From UMGS1851 sp900555605 (GTDB taxonomy: Bacteria > Bacillota > Clostridia > UBA1212 > UBA1255), in contig CABROF010000024.1 in the NCBI GenBank assembly GCA_902472555.1, positions 1 to 27,337 on the forward strand: a stretch of DNA of 27,337 nucleotides, in the 5' to 3' direction. Below are positions 5,996 through 13,439 of this stretch, piece after piece. The notes under the pieces are model-generated. The model worked only from the letters and a program-made list of their open reading frames with translations. It made no database searches and was not told the origin of the DNA. Position numbers and translations under genes: made by a program. The stretch's first letter is position 1, and each line of letters starts with the position of its first letter.

Positions 5996-6781
5996 TTAAA
6001 AAACCTCACAGGCGGCAATGAGCCGCAATTTTTCCTCATCAATTTTCTCGCGCCCGTATCCATCAAAAAAACGCCGGCGGTATCTGTCCGTTTTCAGATT
6101 AAAAGACAGCGACCATGCGCCCCAGAACAGGTCGACATGACGATCTCCGACACCGCCGCTGTCAAGGTCAATGAACCCGCTGAGCTGCCAGTCGTTTAAA
6201 ATGATATTCGGCAGACAATAGTCGCCGTGCAGCAGCGTGTCGGTTTGCAGTAAATGGCCTTTCGACTTTATGACCTCATAGGCCTCCTCAGGCGTGGTAT
6301 AGCCCCAGTTATCAGGAAACAAAGAAGCATCGTAGTGCTGAGATCTGTAGTTTTGTTCGGCTTTGCGCAAATACCGCTCCGTGTGGTTTTGAACAGGACA
6401 CTTCAGATAATCCAAGGCGTGCAGCAGTGCAAGCCGCTCTGCAAGCGTGTCGCATAATCGCTCCGGCCGCTGAAGATATTTTGCCGCGGTGCAGTCGTCG
6501 CCGGGAAGCTTTTCAGTCAAAAGATACGCATGATTCCCATCAAAAAAATATTCCGCAGTACCCGCAGCCAAGCCTTTCCCATGAAAAAAACGCGTCATTT
6601 CATATTCACGGTCTAAATCGGCACGCATACCGATTTTCAGAAAGTAACCGTTCTTCTTGTCGATAAAGATCACCGTTGCGTTTGGCGAGCTGCTGCTGTC
6701 GTACAGCTTTGCATCGCGCAGGTACGGGTGCAAAACTTCCGGGTACTCGTCCAGATTTACCGTTATCGGTTTCAGAAGCAT
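5996..6781 (-). CDS. Aminoglycoside phosphotransferase (APH) family kinase
   Basis: A 261-aa protein kinase-like fold enzyme resembling the APH(3') group. The ATP-site Lys is probably K49 in YFLKIG, the Brenner motif is LLHGDYCLPN (H185, D187, N192), and the magnesium-binding aspartate is D205 in GFIDLDSGGVGDRHVDLF. These residues are all present, so it should be active. APH(3') enzymes inactivate kanamycin/neomycin-type drugs, but chromosomal homologues in Clostridia are numerous and their substrates often unknown, so resistance should not be assumed. AGGAGG lies 7 nt before ATG. It follows the GIY-YIG gene by 73 bp and probably shares its transcript. Confidence 0.85.
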   Translation of the reverse strand: MLLKPITVNLDEYPEVLHPYLRDAKLYDSSSSPNATVIFIDKKNGYFLKIGMRADLDREYEMTRFFHGKGLAAGTAEYFFDGNHAYLLTEKLPGDDCTAAKYLQRPERLCDTLAERLALLHALDYLKCPVQNHTERYLRKAEQNYRSQHYDASLFPDNWGYTTPEEAYEVIKSKGHLLQTDTLLHGDYCLPNIILNDWQLSGFIDLDSGGVGDRHVDLFWGAWSLSFNLKTDRYRRRFFDGYGREKIDEEKLRLIAACEVF

Positions 6782-6854
6782 AAAGCAGCCTCCTTTATGT
6801 TGCTTTTTATATGCCTTTTATATGCGCCTTATATGGCAATGAACGCACAGGACT

Positions 6855-7745
6855 TCATTCATTGTCGCTCTTTTCATCCAGCTGCCTCAGCGTAAGGCCC
6901 TCCGCTGTTTTCCATGTGAGATTTCCGTTTCTGGCAGAGCCGCTGACAAATGACGCCGCGGCGGAAGGACTGGAAAGCAGCACATCCTCCTTTAGTACAT
7001 TGTCATTTATGCGTTCAGCAGCATTTGCTCGAATTTTCGCAACATTTTCAGGACAGCTTTTACTGACTGCAGCATCGATTTTACTGCCCCGCAGCACTAC
7101 AAATCCGTCCGCCGTGCGGCGGCCCGCCGCTTTTACGTGCGCTGTTTCAAAATACAGGCACGGCTCCGGCTCATCCTTTACCGCAGCCGGCGAAACCGGA
7201 GCAGCGGCTTTGAGCAGCGGCTCAAATATTTTATGACCGAGAACCCCCATGATCAGACGCGCATAATCGACGAATTCCTCCAGTTCACATTCCTTTTCCT
7301 CAGTGATATTGCCGTGCGTGGGATCATTTCCGTTTTTCACAATATAGCGGTTCGCCAAAATGGCAAGATTACAGAAACGATTTTCAAGATAGCTGATCTC
7401 CGTCGGACCGAACGAGTTATTGGAAGTAGTAAACACCACCGCCTCTGTCCAGTAGTCCTTATCCGGATTGCGCTTATGCTCTGTCAAGCGTTCAAGAAGT
7501 CCCTCGCCGTTTTTCCGTTCACCGGCCTGTCCTATGTATACGACACCCTCTCCGGTCTGGTCATCCGTACCGAAAAGAAAATACACGCCGCTCTGCTTGA
7601 GATCCTCCCGTTCCCTGCACAAATGCAGGGCAGTGCGCGGAATCTTGTATGCAACGCCTGTCCAGTTGGCAATGGTCGCCTTCATCCGTCCCGTTGCATC
7701 GCCGTCCATTAAATACACGCTGATATTTTTACCTCTTGCCGTCAT
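6855..7745 (-). CDS. GIY-YIG nuclease family protein with C-terminal DUF4357
   Basis: A 296-aa protein. The GIY-YIG elements are GVYFLFG (53-59) and VVYIGQ (68-73), with R86 in GLLERLTEHK and the probable catalytic Glu E121 in ISYLENRF. A second domain near 215-296 (VLRGSKIDAAVS...SFVSGSARNGNLTWKTAEG) matches DUF4357. This pairing is common in Firmicutes and is usually encoded near defence or mobile genes; the cellular role is unknown, and DNA cleavage or repair is inferred from the fold. GGAGG lies 13 nt upstream of the ATG, inside the decayed SGNH gene, whose stop is 7 nt before this start, so the two were once an operon. Confidence 0.87.
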   Translation of the reverse strand: MTARGKNISVYLMDGDATGRMKATIANWTGVAYKIPRTALHLCREREDLKQSGVYFLFGTDDQTGEGVVYIGQAGERKNGEGLLERLTEHKRNPDKDYWTEAVVFTTSNNSFGPTEISYLENRFCNLAILANRYIVKNGNDPTHGNITEEKECELEEFVDYARLIMGVLGHKIFEPLLKAAAPVSPAAVKDEPEPCLYFETAHVKAAGRRTADGFVVLRGSKIDAAVSKSCPENVAKIRANAAERINDNVLKEDVLLSSPSAAASFVSGSARNGNLTWKTAEGLTLRQLDEKSDNE

Positions 7746-7752
7746 AGCGCGT

Positions 7753-8305
7753 TCAATACCTCCATATTCGAAATGTATTTTTGTTGGTCAGAAAAACATC
7801 TTCCGGTATCCGTATGAAAATCCGGGCATAGCCTTCTTCATTTGGATGACAGCCATCTGCGGTAAGTCTTTTCCAGGCAAAGTCAAGCCAATACAGATTC
7901 ACGCACATCCTGAAAGTGCTTTCTTCCCGCATAATTGCTTATACCGTAATAAGAATACGGCATTTGCTTTTGCAAGAAAATTTTTAATTAAATCAGAAAC
8001 TGCTGTTTGAAAGTATGCGGCAGCCGGCAGGGTATTTCCAAGCTCTATCGGGCGATCTCCCCAAAAGCAGTCATCCATCCTGTTAAATAGGATGACATAA
8101 TCGGTGCCGATCAACTGTTCCCGGAAATCAGTAAAAGCCATAGCATTCTTTCTGCTCAGTCCGGATTCTGCCATAAGTGTACCTGTAATTCCATAGCTAT
8201 GCTCCTCAGCCCCTATTTTTTACACAAGACTGTGAGAAAACGTCCTTTGAAATTAGTTAAGCTATGACCAAGCGTGATGCTGTCACTCAAAAATGCAATT
8301 TCCAT
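7753..8305 (-). pseudogene. SGNH/GDSL-family hydrolase, frameshifted
   Basis: Three minus-strand reading-frame pieces join into one SGNH esterase-like protein. The start ATG at 8305 opens MEIAFLSDSITLG, the GDSIT block with Gly changed to Ser; this frame stops after an A6 run near 8220. The next frame (HSYGITGTLMAESGLSR, then DYVILF...MDDCFWGD) carries block III; it stops near 7899. A third frame carries LTADGCHPNEEGYARI, the Asp-His catalytic pair of block V, and ends at 7753. One extra A in the A6 run would join pieces one and two. The substitution in the GDS block, the second frame change and the short total length (about 185 codons) argue for real decay rather than one sequencing error. 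Confidence 0.75.
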
Positions 8306-8363
8306 ACGGCCTCTCCCTGTTTGTTTTTTCGGGCTCTGATATTTCCAAATGAAATTTTTGAAT

Positions 8364-8392
8364 ATTATACCATAGAAAGCGGAAAAGCAACA
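8364..8392 (-). promoter_or_regulatory. Possible promoter for SGNH/GIY-YIG/APH transcript
   Basis: On the minus strand TATAAT is at 8369-8364, with TGTTGC 17 nt upstream or TTGCTT 15 nt upstream. The -10 is perfect and the -35 is poor. It lies 59 nt before the SGNH ATG. Confidence 0.4.
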
Positions 8393-8485
8393 GCAGTGCG
8401 TGATAATAAAAACGCTGTCTTCTCGGAAATCCTCAATTTTCAAAGTAAATGGGGGTACGGACAAATTCTTGGACCGGTTAAGCCG

Positions 8486-8578
8486 TCAATCTAAGGCTCT
8501 GCCTGTACCCCTTGGGCCCATATTTTCAAGTGATGTTTTGATTTTCTTTTCGTTATACCATTTCGTATATTCTATTAT
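8486..8578 (-). mobile_element. IS3-family transposase C-terminal remnant
   Basis: Thirty codons in one frame read IIEYTKWYNEKKIKTSLENM followed by GP and end at TGA 8488-8486. The pattern (I/Y)x(W/Y)YNxxRIKxSLxxxSP is the C-terminus of IS3/IS150-type integrase-core transposases. The rest of the element is missing: its 5' side runs directly into the stop of the kinase gene at 8575. The following minus-strand segment, with GTCCAAGAATTTG near 8475-8460, may be part of the old right end. It marks a past insertion and deletion at the edge of the A+T-rich accessory stretch. Confidence 0.6.
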
Positions 8579-9528
8579 TTGAAAAAATTATTGACTTCAC
8601 AATCTGAAAACAGAATGCCTTTTTCTATATTGCGGATACGTTCTTTTTGATGGTCATCAATGTTTTCAGGATCAAAAAACCAACTAAATTTGCATATCTG
8701 CCGGAACTTCATAAACATCGGAATTTTTGAAAGCCAAAAATCGCTTAAATGATTTGCGGATAGATAACCTTTAAGAAAGTTTTCGATTATACTATTCGTG
8801 AAATCATGTCCGGCATCATTTTTCCGTCCCCACCATAAACCGTGATAAAGCGCGATTCCGATATCAAGGGAATACCAACCATATAAAGCGTCATCAAAAT
8901 CAAATACATTCATTTTATCGCCGTCTATATACATATTCCATTGGTGCATATCGTTATGAATCAACCCGTAAGAATCGTTATCTTTGGGTAACGCCATGAT
9001 TGCGTTTATTAAATCTTCAACGATTTTATTGACTGAAGGACAGTTTTTTACATTATTATCAAGTGCAAATCTGCCGTCAAATGTACTGCGAATATCAATA
9101 TCGTTCGCAGGTTTGAATTCTTTTGTAAGATGGTGTATATCGCCCATTATTTTACCCCAATTGTAAAAAATTTTTTCATTCCATTTATTAAGGTTATTTT
9201 TATCCCAAAAACTGCCGGACACAGTTTCAAAAGACGTGACAATAAAGTTTTTACCGTTGTCCTGTGTTGATATGACAAGCTCACCATGCTTGGATCTCAT
9301 TGGTAGACCAACGCCGATATTATTTTTTGCAAGGTAATAAAGCCAATCCATTTCAGCTTTTGTTTCGTGAATTTGTTTTGCCGGACGTTCCGAAAAACGT
9401 AATATATACCGCTTATTATTTTTTTGAAATGCGTATATTTGATTGGTAGATTCACTAATGAAGTGTAGTGTCCCTTTATCAAATTCGTAATTGTTTGCTG
9501 CGAATAAAAGCAAGTTTTCTGATACCAT
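8575..9528 (-). CDS. Phosphotransferase (APH/choline-kinase-like) family protein
   Basis: A 317-aa kinase-like fold protein. The catalytic segment is GLIHNDMHQWNMY (H191, D193, N198) and the metal-binding segment VFDFDDALYGWYSLDIGIALYHGLWW (D210-D213). HND in place of HGD and the trailing DxxY pattern fit the phosphotransferase enzyme family that includes APH, homoserine kinase II-like and spore-coat CotS-like proteins; the small-molecule substrate is unknown. Start at 9528 is chosen because GGAGGGGAAT sits directly upstream and an earlier ATG (9543) overlaps the preceding gene. It is the last gene of a tightly spaced MerR/Fpg-like/kinase operon and is A+T-rich. Its stop overlaps the IS3 remnant. 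Confidence 0.8.
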   Translation of the reverse strand: MVSENLLLFAANNYEFDKGTLHFISESTNQIYAFQKNNKRYILRFSERPAKQIHETKAEMDWLYYLAKNNIGVGLPMRSKHGELVISTQDNGKNFIVTSFETVSGSFWDKNNLNKWNEKIFYNWGKIMGDIHHLTKEFKPANDIDIRSTFDGRFALDNNVKNCPSVNKIVEDLINAIMALPKDNDSYGLIHNDMHQWNMYIDGDKMNVFDFDDALYGWYSLDIGIALYHGLWWGRKNDAGHDFTNSIIENFLKGYLSANHLSDFWLSKIPMFMKFRQICKFSWFFDPENIDDHQKERIRNIEKGILFSDCEVNNFFK

Positions 9529-9539
9529 ATTCCCCTCCG

Positions 9540-10421
9540 TCAATTTTTAATAAAAGGCTGACATTTCGAGCAATAATAAACCACACCGCCCATATACGCC
9601 TCTTTTACAATGAGTTCGCCACACCTCTGACAAGGCTTGTCAAGAGTATGTTTACTTGCCTTTGTTACGTAATTGCCGAAATTGCCATAAATATTTTTTT
9701 GTGTATCCAATCCCCCGGCAGTAACCACTGCCGGGAATACTTTCTTTATCGCCGCATATAAGCGTTTATATGCATCCTGTCCAAGCGACGCCATGATACT
9801 TTTAGGATTGACCTGCGCTTCCCAAAGTATTTCATGTAGAATCGTATTATCCAAACCGGGAATACGGTTTTGAGTGGCAAGAAAGCATTTTACGCTTTTG
9901 GCGGGTTTTAATTTTGTTAAATCGGTATTCTTTATTAAGTCCAAGAAAAATGTTTCGGTAAAATCATCTGAAAATACCGAAGGGAAATCATTCCGGCAAT
10001 GAATTGCCCAGCCGTCTTCATCGACTTCAAAGAGAAAAAGCGGTCCGCCAAGTGAACCGCAAAACACCAGCGCTGAACCGTCGTCCAACAAAAGATATAA
10101 TTGATGGCGTTTCGGTTGTTTTTCGGATGCACCGTAGTACCGTGTAGAAAGGGTATTGAACATTAATGCCCTATTACCAATATATAAATAGTTATAATGA
10201 CTAAGCACATTGGATTTAAGTATTTTTTTGCCTGTCAGCAATTTGTCATATTGTTCGGCTTGCCTGCAGGATATTTCTTTGGGGGCAAAAGCATATTGCG
10301 GCTCAGTGGCGAACCATACGAAACCGTGAGGATTTTGGTTGACGATTGTTTTTACGATGGTTTTACCTACTACCGTATTCTGTAATTGATTTGAAACGAC
10401 TTGACATTCCGCAAGGCTCAT
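9540..10421 (-). CDS. Fpg/Nei-like protein lacking the canonical catalytic N-terminus
   Basis: A 293-aa protein with the full C-terminal half of Fpg/Nei DNA glycosylases: the H2TH region GLDNTILHEILWEAQVNPKS (189-208) and a zinc finger with C264, C267, C284, C287 (CX2C-X16-CX2C) containing the KEAYMGGVVYYC loop. The N-terminus reads MSLAECQVVSNQL where active enzymes read MPELPEVE; the catalytic Pro2 and Glu3 are absent. No alternative upstream start is likely because its ATG overlaps the MerR stop by 4 nt (ATGA). Normal Fpg/Nei removes oxidised bases; this protein may only bind DNA or use another residue. The related Clostridial Nei-like proteins may share this change, which should be compared. 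Confidence 0.8.
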   Translation of the reverse strand: MSLAECQVVSNQLQNTVVGKTIVKTIVNQNPHGFVWFATEPQYAFAPKEISCRQAEQYDKLLTGKKILKSNVLSHYNYLYIGNRALMFNTLSTRYYGASEKQPKRHQLYLLLDDGSALVFCGSLGGPLFLFEVDEDGWAIHCRNDFPSVFSDDFTETFFLDLIKNTDLTKLKPAKSVKCFLATQNRIPGLDNTILHEILWEAQVNPKSIMASLGQDAYKRLYAAIKKVFPAVVTAGGLDTQKNIYGNFGNYVTKASKHTLDKPCQRCGELIVKEAYMGGVVYYCSKCQPFIKN

Positions 10422-11698
10422 TTTTCACACTCTCCATTCTGATTTTTATAAAAATCCAAAGCATCTTTTACATTTATACCGTCGATAGTCATGCCGGATA
10501 TATCACAATTATCGATTTTACATTTTTTAAAACTATTAAACAAAAAAACACAATTATCAAGTGTGCTATCAATAAATTTGCTATTGCCTATATAACTGTC
10601 ATAAATGAGAGCGTTTCCAAAATCACAATCGGTAACGCGCCAATTCGTCATCTTGCCGTCGTACCAATCCAGTCTATCCGTTCCGAAGAATCGGAATGAA
10701 ACGCCGTCCATTGAGCCGTCCAATAAAGCGAAACGGTATTTGCTGCCGTTATATACTTCATCGTGAGGTTTTATCATCTTAATATAACGATTCCATCGAG
10801 CGCCCGTATAAAAAGTGAATCCATTATCATCCCCAAACTGACGCTTTTTGCCTTCAAAATCAAAATTAAAAAGCCCCTCATTATTTCCGTTCGGATAATA
10901 GATATTCCAACACATGATTTCGGGGTGCAATTGTTTCAATAATTCAAAAATATAAATGTTGTTGTCCGGCTCTATATAGGCAAGGCAACGGATCAGCATA
11001 GCCTCCATTCCAACATAAACCAAATTGACTGCTCCCACGCACCCGCCGTCCTGCATGATTTTATAGAACCAACGGCAATCGGGCATATCAAATCCGTTGA
11101 AATCCCAATAATCCATTATCTTATCCAAAGCCTCGGTATTATGATAACAGCGTTTGATAATATCTGTTAATTCGGGAATATCTTTTTTTGTCAGTAGTTC
11201 AAGTGATAAATTTATCCCGCGCATATCAATAATCGGTTCGGGCGGCGCTATAATTGCGGTTTCTTTGACAGGCTCTGCTAAAACCGTTTTCAAGGCGGAT
11301 TTTAATTCTTTCGATTCGGTACTATGTGTTGCATCGAGATATTTATATACACGATTTATATCTTGCTTGTCTTTTAACAGATTGAGTAGTTGCCTCAAAA
11401 CTGTCCCCAGTGCGTTTAGCTGCTCAGTTTCTTTCTTTGTTTCGTCTAAGTGGTCGGTGAATACAGCAATCACTTTTGATAATTCATCAGATGTAAAAAT
11501 CTCTTGTATTGAGGGAATGGAGAATCGCAATTTGCGAAGAACCACGATTTGTTTTATCTTCTGCATATTTTCTTCATCATAAAAACGATAATCATTTTTG
11601 CCGCGTGTGCTTTGTAAAATTCCAGCACTTTCCCAATAATGCAGAGCGCGGTGGGAGATACCAAATTTATTTGTAACATCGCCAATTTTCGTAAGCAT
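10418..11698 (-). CDS. MerR-family regulator with large acetyltransferase-like and pentapeptide-like C-terminus
   Basis: A 426-aa protein. Residues 2-70 are a MerR winged helix (KIGDVTNKFGISHRALHYWESAGIL, then YRFYDEEN), 75-140 a dimerisation coiled coil. Residues about 165-305 begin LELLTKKDIPELTDIIKRCY and resemble a GNAT-type domain, tentatively. Residues about 350-410 (DCDFGNALIYDSYIGNSKF, DNCVFLFNSF, CKIDNCDISGMTIDGI) resemble pentapeptide repeats, which elsewhere form beta-helices that bind gyrase or other targets. ATG at 11698 aligns with MerR N-termini and has AGGAG 10 nt upstream; a longer frame from 11761 crosses the promoter. The gene is the first of a three-gene operon with a dyad at its promoter. 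Ligand and targets are unknown. Confidence 0.75.
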   Translation of the reverse strand: MLTKIGDVTNKFGISHRALHYWESAGILQSTRGKNDYRFYDEENMQKIKQIVVLRKLRFSIPSIQEIFTSDELSKVIAVFTDHLDETKKETEQLNALGTVLRQLLNLLKDKQDINRVYKYLDATHSTESKELKSALKTVLAEPVKETAIIAPPEPIIDMRGINLSLELLTKKDIPELTDIIKRCYHNTEALDKIMDYWDFNGFDMPDCRWFYKIMQDGGCVGAVNLVYVGMEAMLIRCLAYIEPDNNIYIFELLKQLHPEIMCWNIYYPNGNNEGLFNFDFEGKKRQFGDDNGFTFYTGARWNRYIKMIKPHDEVYNGSKYRFALLDGSMDGVSFRFFGTDRLDWYDGKMTNWRVTDCDFGNALIYDSYIGNSKFIDSTLDNCVFLFNSFKKCKIDNCDISGMTIDGINVKDALDFYKNQNGECEK

Positions 11699-11719
11699 AG
11701 AAAACACGCTCCTTTTTGT

Positions 11720-11746
11720 ATTATACCGTAAGCATACAGTCTTACG
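11720..11746 (-). promoter_or_regulatory. MerR-type operator/promoter
   Basis: On the minus strand TATAAT (11725-11720) follows a dyad CGTAAG-N8-CTTACG (11746-11727) by one base. A dyad immediately upstream of the -10 with a long or poor -35 is the classical MerR arrangement; the expected -35 at 19 nt spacing is only CGTACG. Further copies of the half site (CTTACCGTACG) lie just upstream. Likely autoregulatory. Confidence 0.6.
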
Positions 11747-11782
11747 TACGGTAAGAGTCAAGCAGTTTTAATAAATTCTCTT

Positions 11783-12052
11783 TCAACCCCATCTTCCGGA
11801 TTTGAGCCATTCCTCAAAATCCTCTAATTTCATTTTTTCGGCAGTTACCATATCCCTATACGCTCTTGCTTGTGCCGCCCATTCCTGAAACACCTCACGG
11901 ATGATTTTGCCTGTCCGAATCCGAGAAAAGCGATTTTTGTTCGAATAGTCAAAATATAACACAAATCCAAACCCTTCGCCGATCGGAAAGATAGCGCCGA
12001 GGTTCGGATTATATGCATTTGGTGCGAGTGGTGATACAGAGCTTTTTACCAA
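11783..12052 (-). CDS. Hypothetical protein or gene fragment
   Basis: An open frame of 89 codons starting with TTG at 12052; an in-frame TGA lies just upstream and no good ribosome site is visible (only AGGG two bases before). The middle, GFGFVLYFDYSNKNRFSRIR, and the acidic C-terminus KMKLEDFEEWLKSGRWG look like natural protein sequence, so this may be the 3' end of a truncated gene. I do not recognise a family. It lies just upstream of the MerR promoter on the same strand. The region 12053-12207 between it and the XRE gene shows nothing else recognisable. Confidence 0.35.
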   Translation of the reverse strand: MVKSSVSPLAPNAYNPNLGAIFPIGEGFGFVLYFDYSNKNRFSRIRTGKIIREVFQEWAAQARAYRDMVTAEKMKLEDFEEWLKSGRWG

Positions 12053-12207
12053 AACCCTGAAAAATCAATGGTTTTAGGATCGCCAACAAGCAGTATTTAT
12101 ATCAATAACAGGCGTTCGATTCAGATGAATCGGGCGTCTTTCATGTTTATACGATAGCATACAAATTCTTTGCATACAAGTGTTTATCTGAAAAATTGAT
12201 ATCGCTA

Positions 12208-12651
12208 TCAATCTCTTTTTTGCCAATATTCAAGTTCCGAAAGTTTCTTCCGCAACCAATCTGACATTTGTTCTGGCGTTCCCCAATTCCAACGCGGCAC
12301 AACATCAGCGATGAGCTCCTCCGGATCGTGATATTTATGGGCGCCGTTGATATAACACCATTTGCAATATTTATCGTTTACAGTACCGTCAACCTCACGG
12401 CTGTAACAATTATCATCAAACGGGGAACCGCACACCTGACAGGTGGTATTTTGCGGTTGTCCGAGAATTTTATTGATAGATACCCCGAAAGATTTAGATA
12501 TGATTTTCAGCGTATCGGAATTCGGCACAGTTTCGCCGGTTTCCCATCGGGACACAGCTTGCCGCGTGACAAACAGCCTTTCAGCCATTTCATCCTGAGA
12601 GAGATTATTATTTTTGCGTAACTCTAATAAAAATTCAGCGGTAGTAGTCAT
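12208..12651 (-). CDS. XRE-family HTH regulator with C-terminal zinc ribbon
   Basis: A 147-aa protein. Residues 6-62 form a Cro/C1-type helix-turn-helix (ELRKNNNLSQDEMAERLFVTRQAVSRWETG). Residues about 70-107 are a Cys-rich unit (C71, C74, C82, C96, C99) with the CQVCGSPF...KYCKWCYINGAHKY pattern of the putative zinc-ribbon family PF12674. The remainder is a conserved tail (EELIADVVPRWNWGTPEQM). Such proteins are common in Clostridia and their targets are unknown. ATG at 12651 has AAAGGATGG upstream with good spacing; a longer frame from 12705 is rejected. A minus-strand TATAAT lies at 12679-12674, with a poor -35. It is the last visible gene of a minus-strand run of independent small genes. 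Confidence 0.82.
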   Translation of the reverse strand: MTTTAEFLLELRKNNNLSQDEMAERLFVTRQAVSRWETGETVPNSDTLKIISKSFGVSINKILGQPQNTTCQVCGSPFDDNCYSREVDGTVNDKYCKWCYINGAHKYHDPEELIADVVPRWNWGTPEQMSDWLRKKLSELEYWQKRD

Positions 12652-12730
12652 ATAAAACCATCCTTTCCACTTCATTATATCATGGAGGGGATTTGGAAAA
12701 AGCAACTTGCTGTTGCGGGACGATATAATG

Positions 12731-13315
12731 CTATTTTAATGATTTCCTCATGACTATTTTACCATTTTGTTCGCTATGCTTTATGAATCCGCATTTCTCA
12801 TACATTGCCAGCGGTCCCTTGTATCCGTCATCTATGAATTTATCGTTTGTGTAAGCTTCGACAAAATCAAAACCATCATGGGTCGCATCGCGGCAGACAC
12901 GTTCCACCAATTGCGTGGCTATGCCTTTTCTTTGTACATCTGGCGCGATAACAAAGCAGAATATGGATTTTATCTTAATGCCTTCACGGCATTCCTCTAT
13001 TGGCCATCCACATGAGTGCAAGTGTTTCACACCGAGTCTGCAATCCGCGGTAGCGTTGCACCATCCAACAATTCTTCCGTCGTGGTAAGCGAGGTAACCC
13101 TGCAATTTCCCGTCTTTAACGAATTGGATGGCACGTTCTCGTCTTTCTTCTGGTGTCGGGTACCAGTGGTCATCGCCGAAATAGGAATCGTCATTTCGCC
13201 AAGAAACACAATAACATTTTATTCCGTAAGTATCATTATGGGGCGTAGTGTCAAAATAACGCGCGTAATCCTCGGCAAGATCGGGAGTTAATTTTTTTAT
13301 TTCAATAATCATCAC
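12731..13315 (-). CDS. GNAT family N-acetyltransferase
   Basis: A 194-aa single-domain GNAT protein. The acetyl-CoA-binding motif A is FVIAPDVQRKGIATQLVERV (about 121-140, QRKGIA for Q/RxxGxG/A), preceded by beta-strand region GYLAYHDGRIVGWCNA, and the C-terminal part GPLAMYEKCGF is motif B. It is Cys-rich for its size (C34, C36, C86, C92, C102, C109, C120). The substrate cannot be told; many Clostridial homologues are of unknown role. The ATG at 13315 and the next codon ATG are both possible starts. It has 26 nt to the XRE start region downstream beyond its stop, and a 124-bp gap to the next upstream gene, so it probably has its own promoter. Confidence 0.85.
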   Translation of the reverse strand: MMIIEIKKLTPDLAEDYARYFDTTPHNDTYGIKCYCVSWRNDDSYFGDDHWYPTPEERRERAIQFVKDGKLQGYLAYHDGRIVGWCNATADCRLGVKHLHSCGWPIEECREGIKIKSIFCFVIAPDVQRKGIATQLVERVCRDATHDGFDFVEAYTNDKFIDDGYKGPLAMYEKCGFIKHSEQNGKIVMRKSLK

Positions 13316-13439
13316 ACTACCCCCATAATATCAAACAGAAGCGCACCGCTTATGTGCCGTTTTTTGTGTTTTAATTTTACAAAGGTAAAACGGCGAAGCG
13401 TTAAGCGTGATGTCTTTATCAATCTTGTCCCTGCATGTG

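Noticed and set aside
5716..6066. 116-codon minus-strand ORF after the APH-like gene
   Set aside because: Overlaps the APH 3' end out of frame and shows no family features; kept only as an undefined intergenic stretch.
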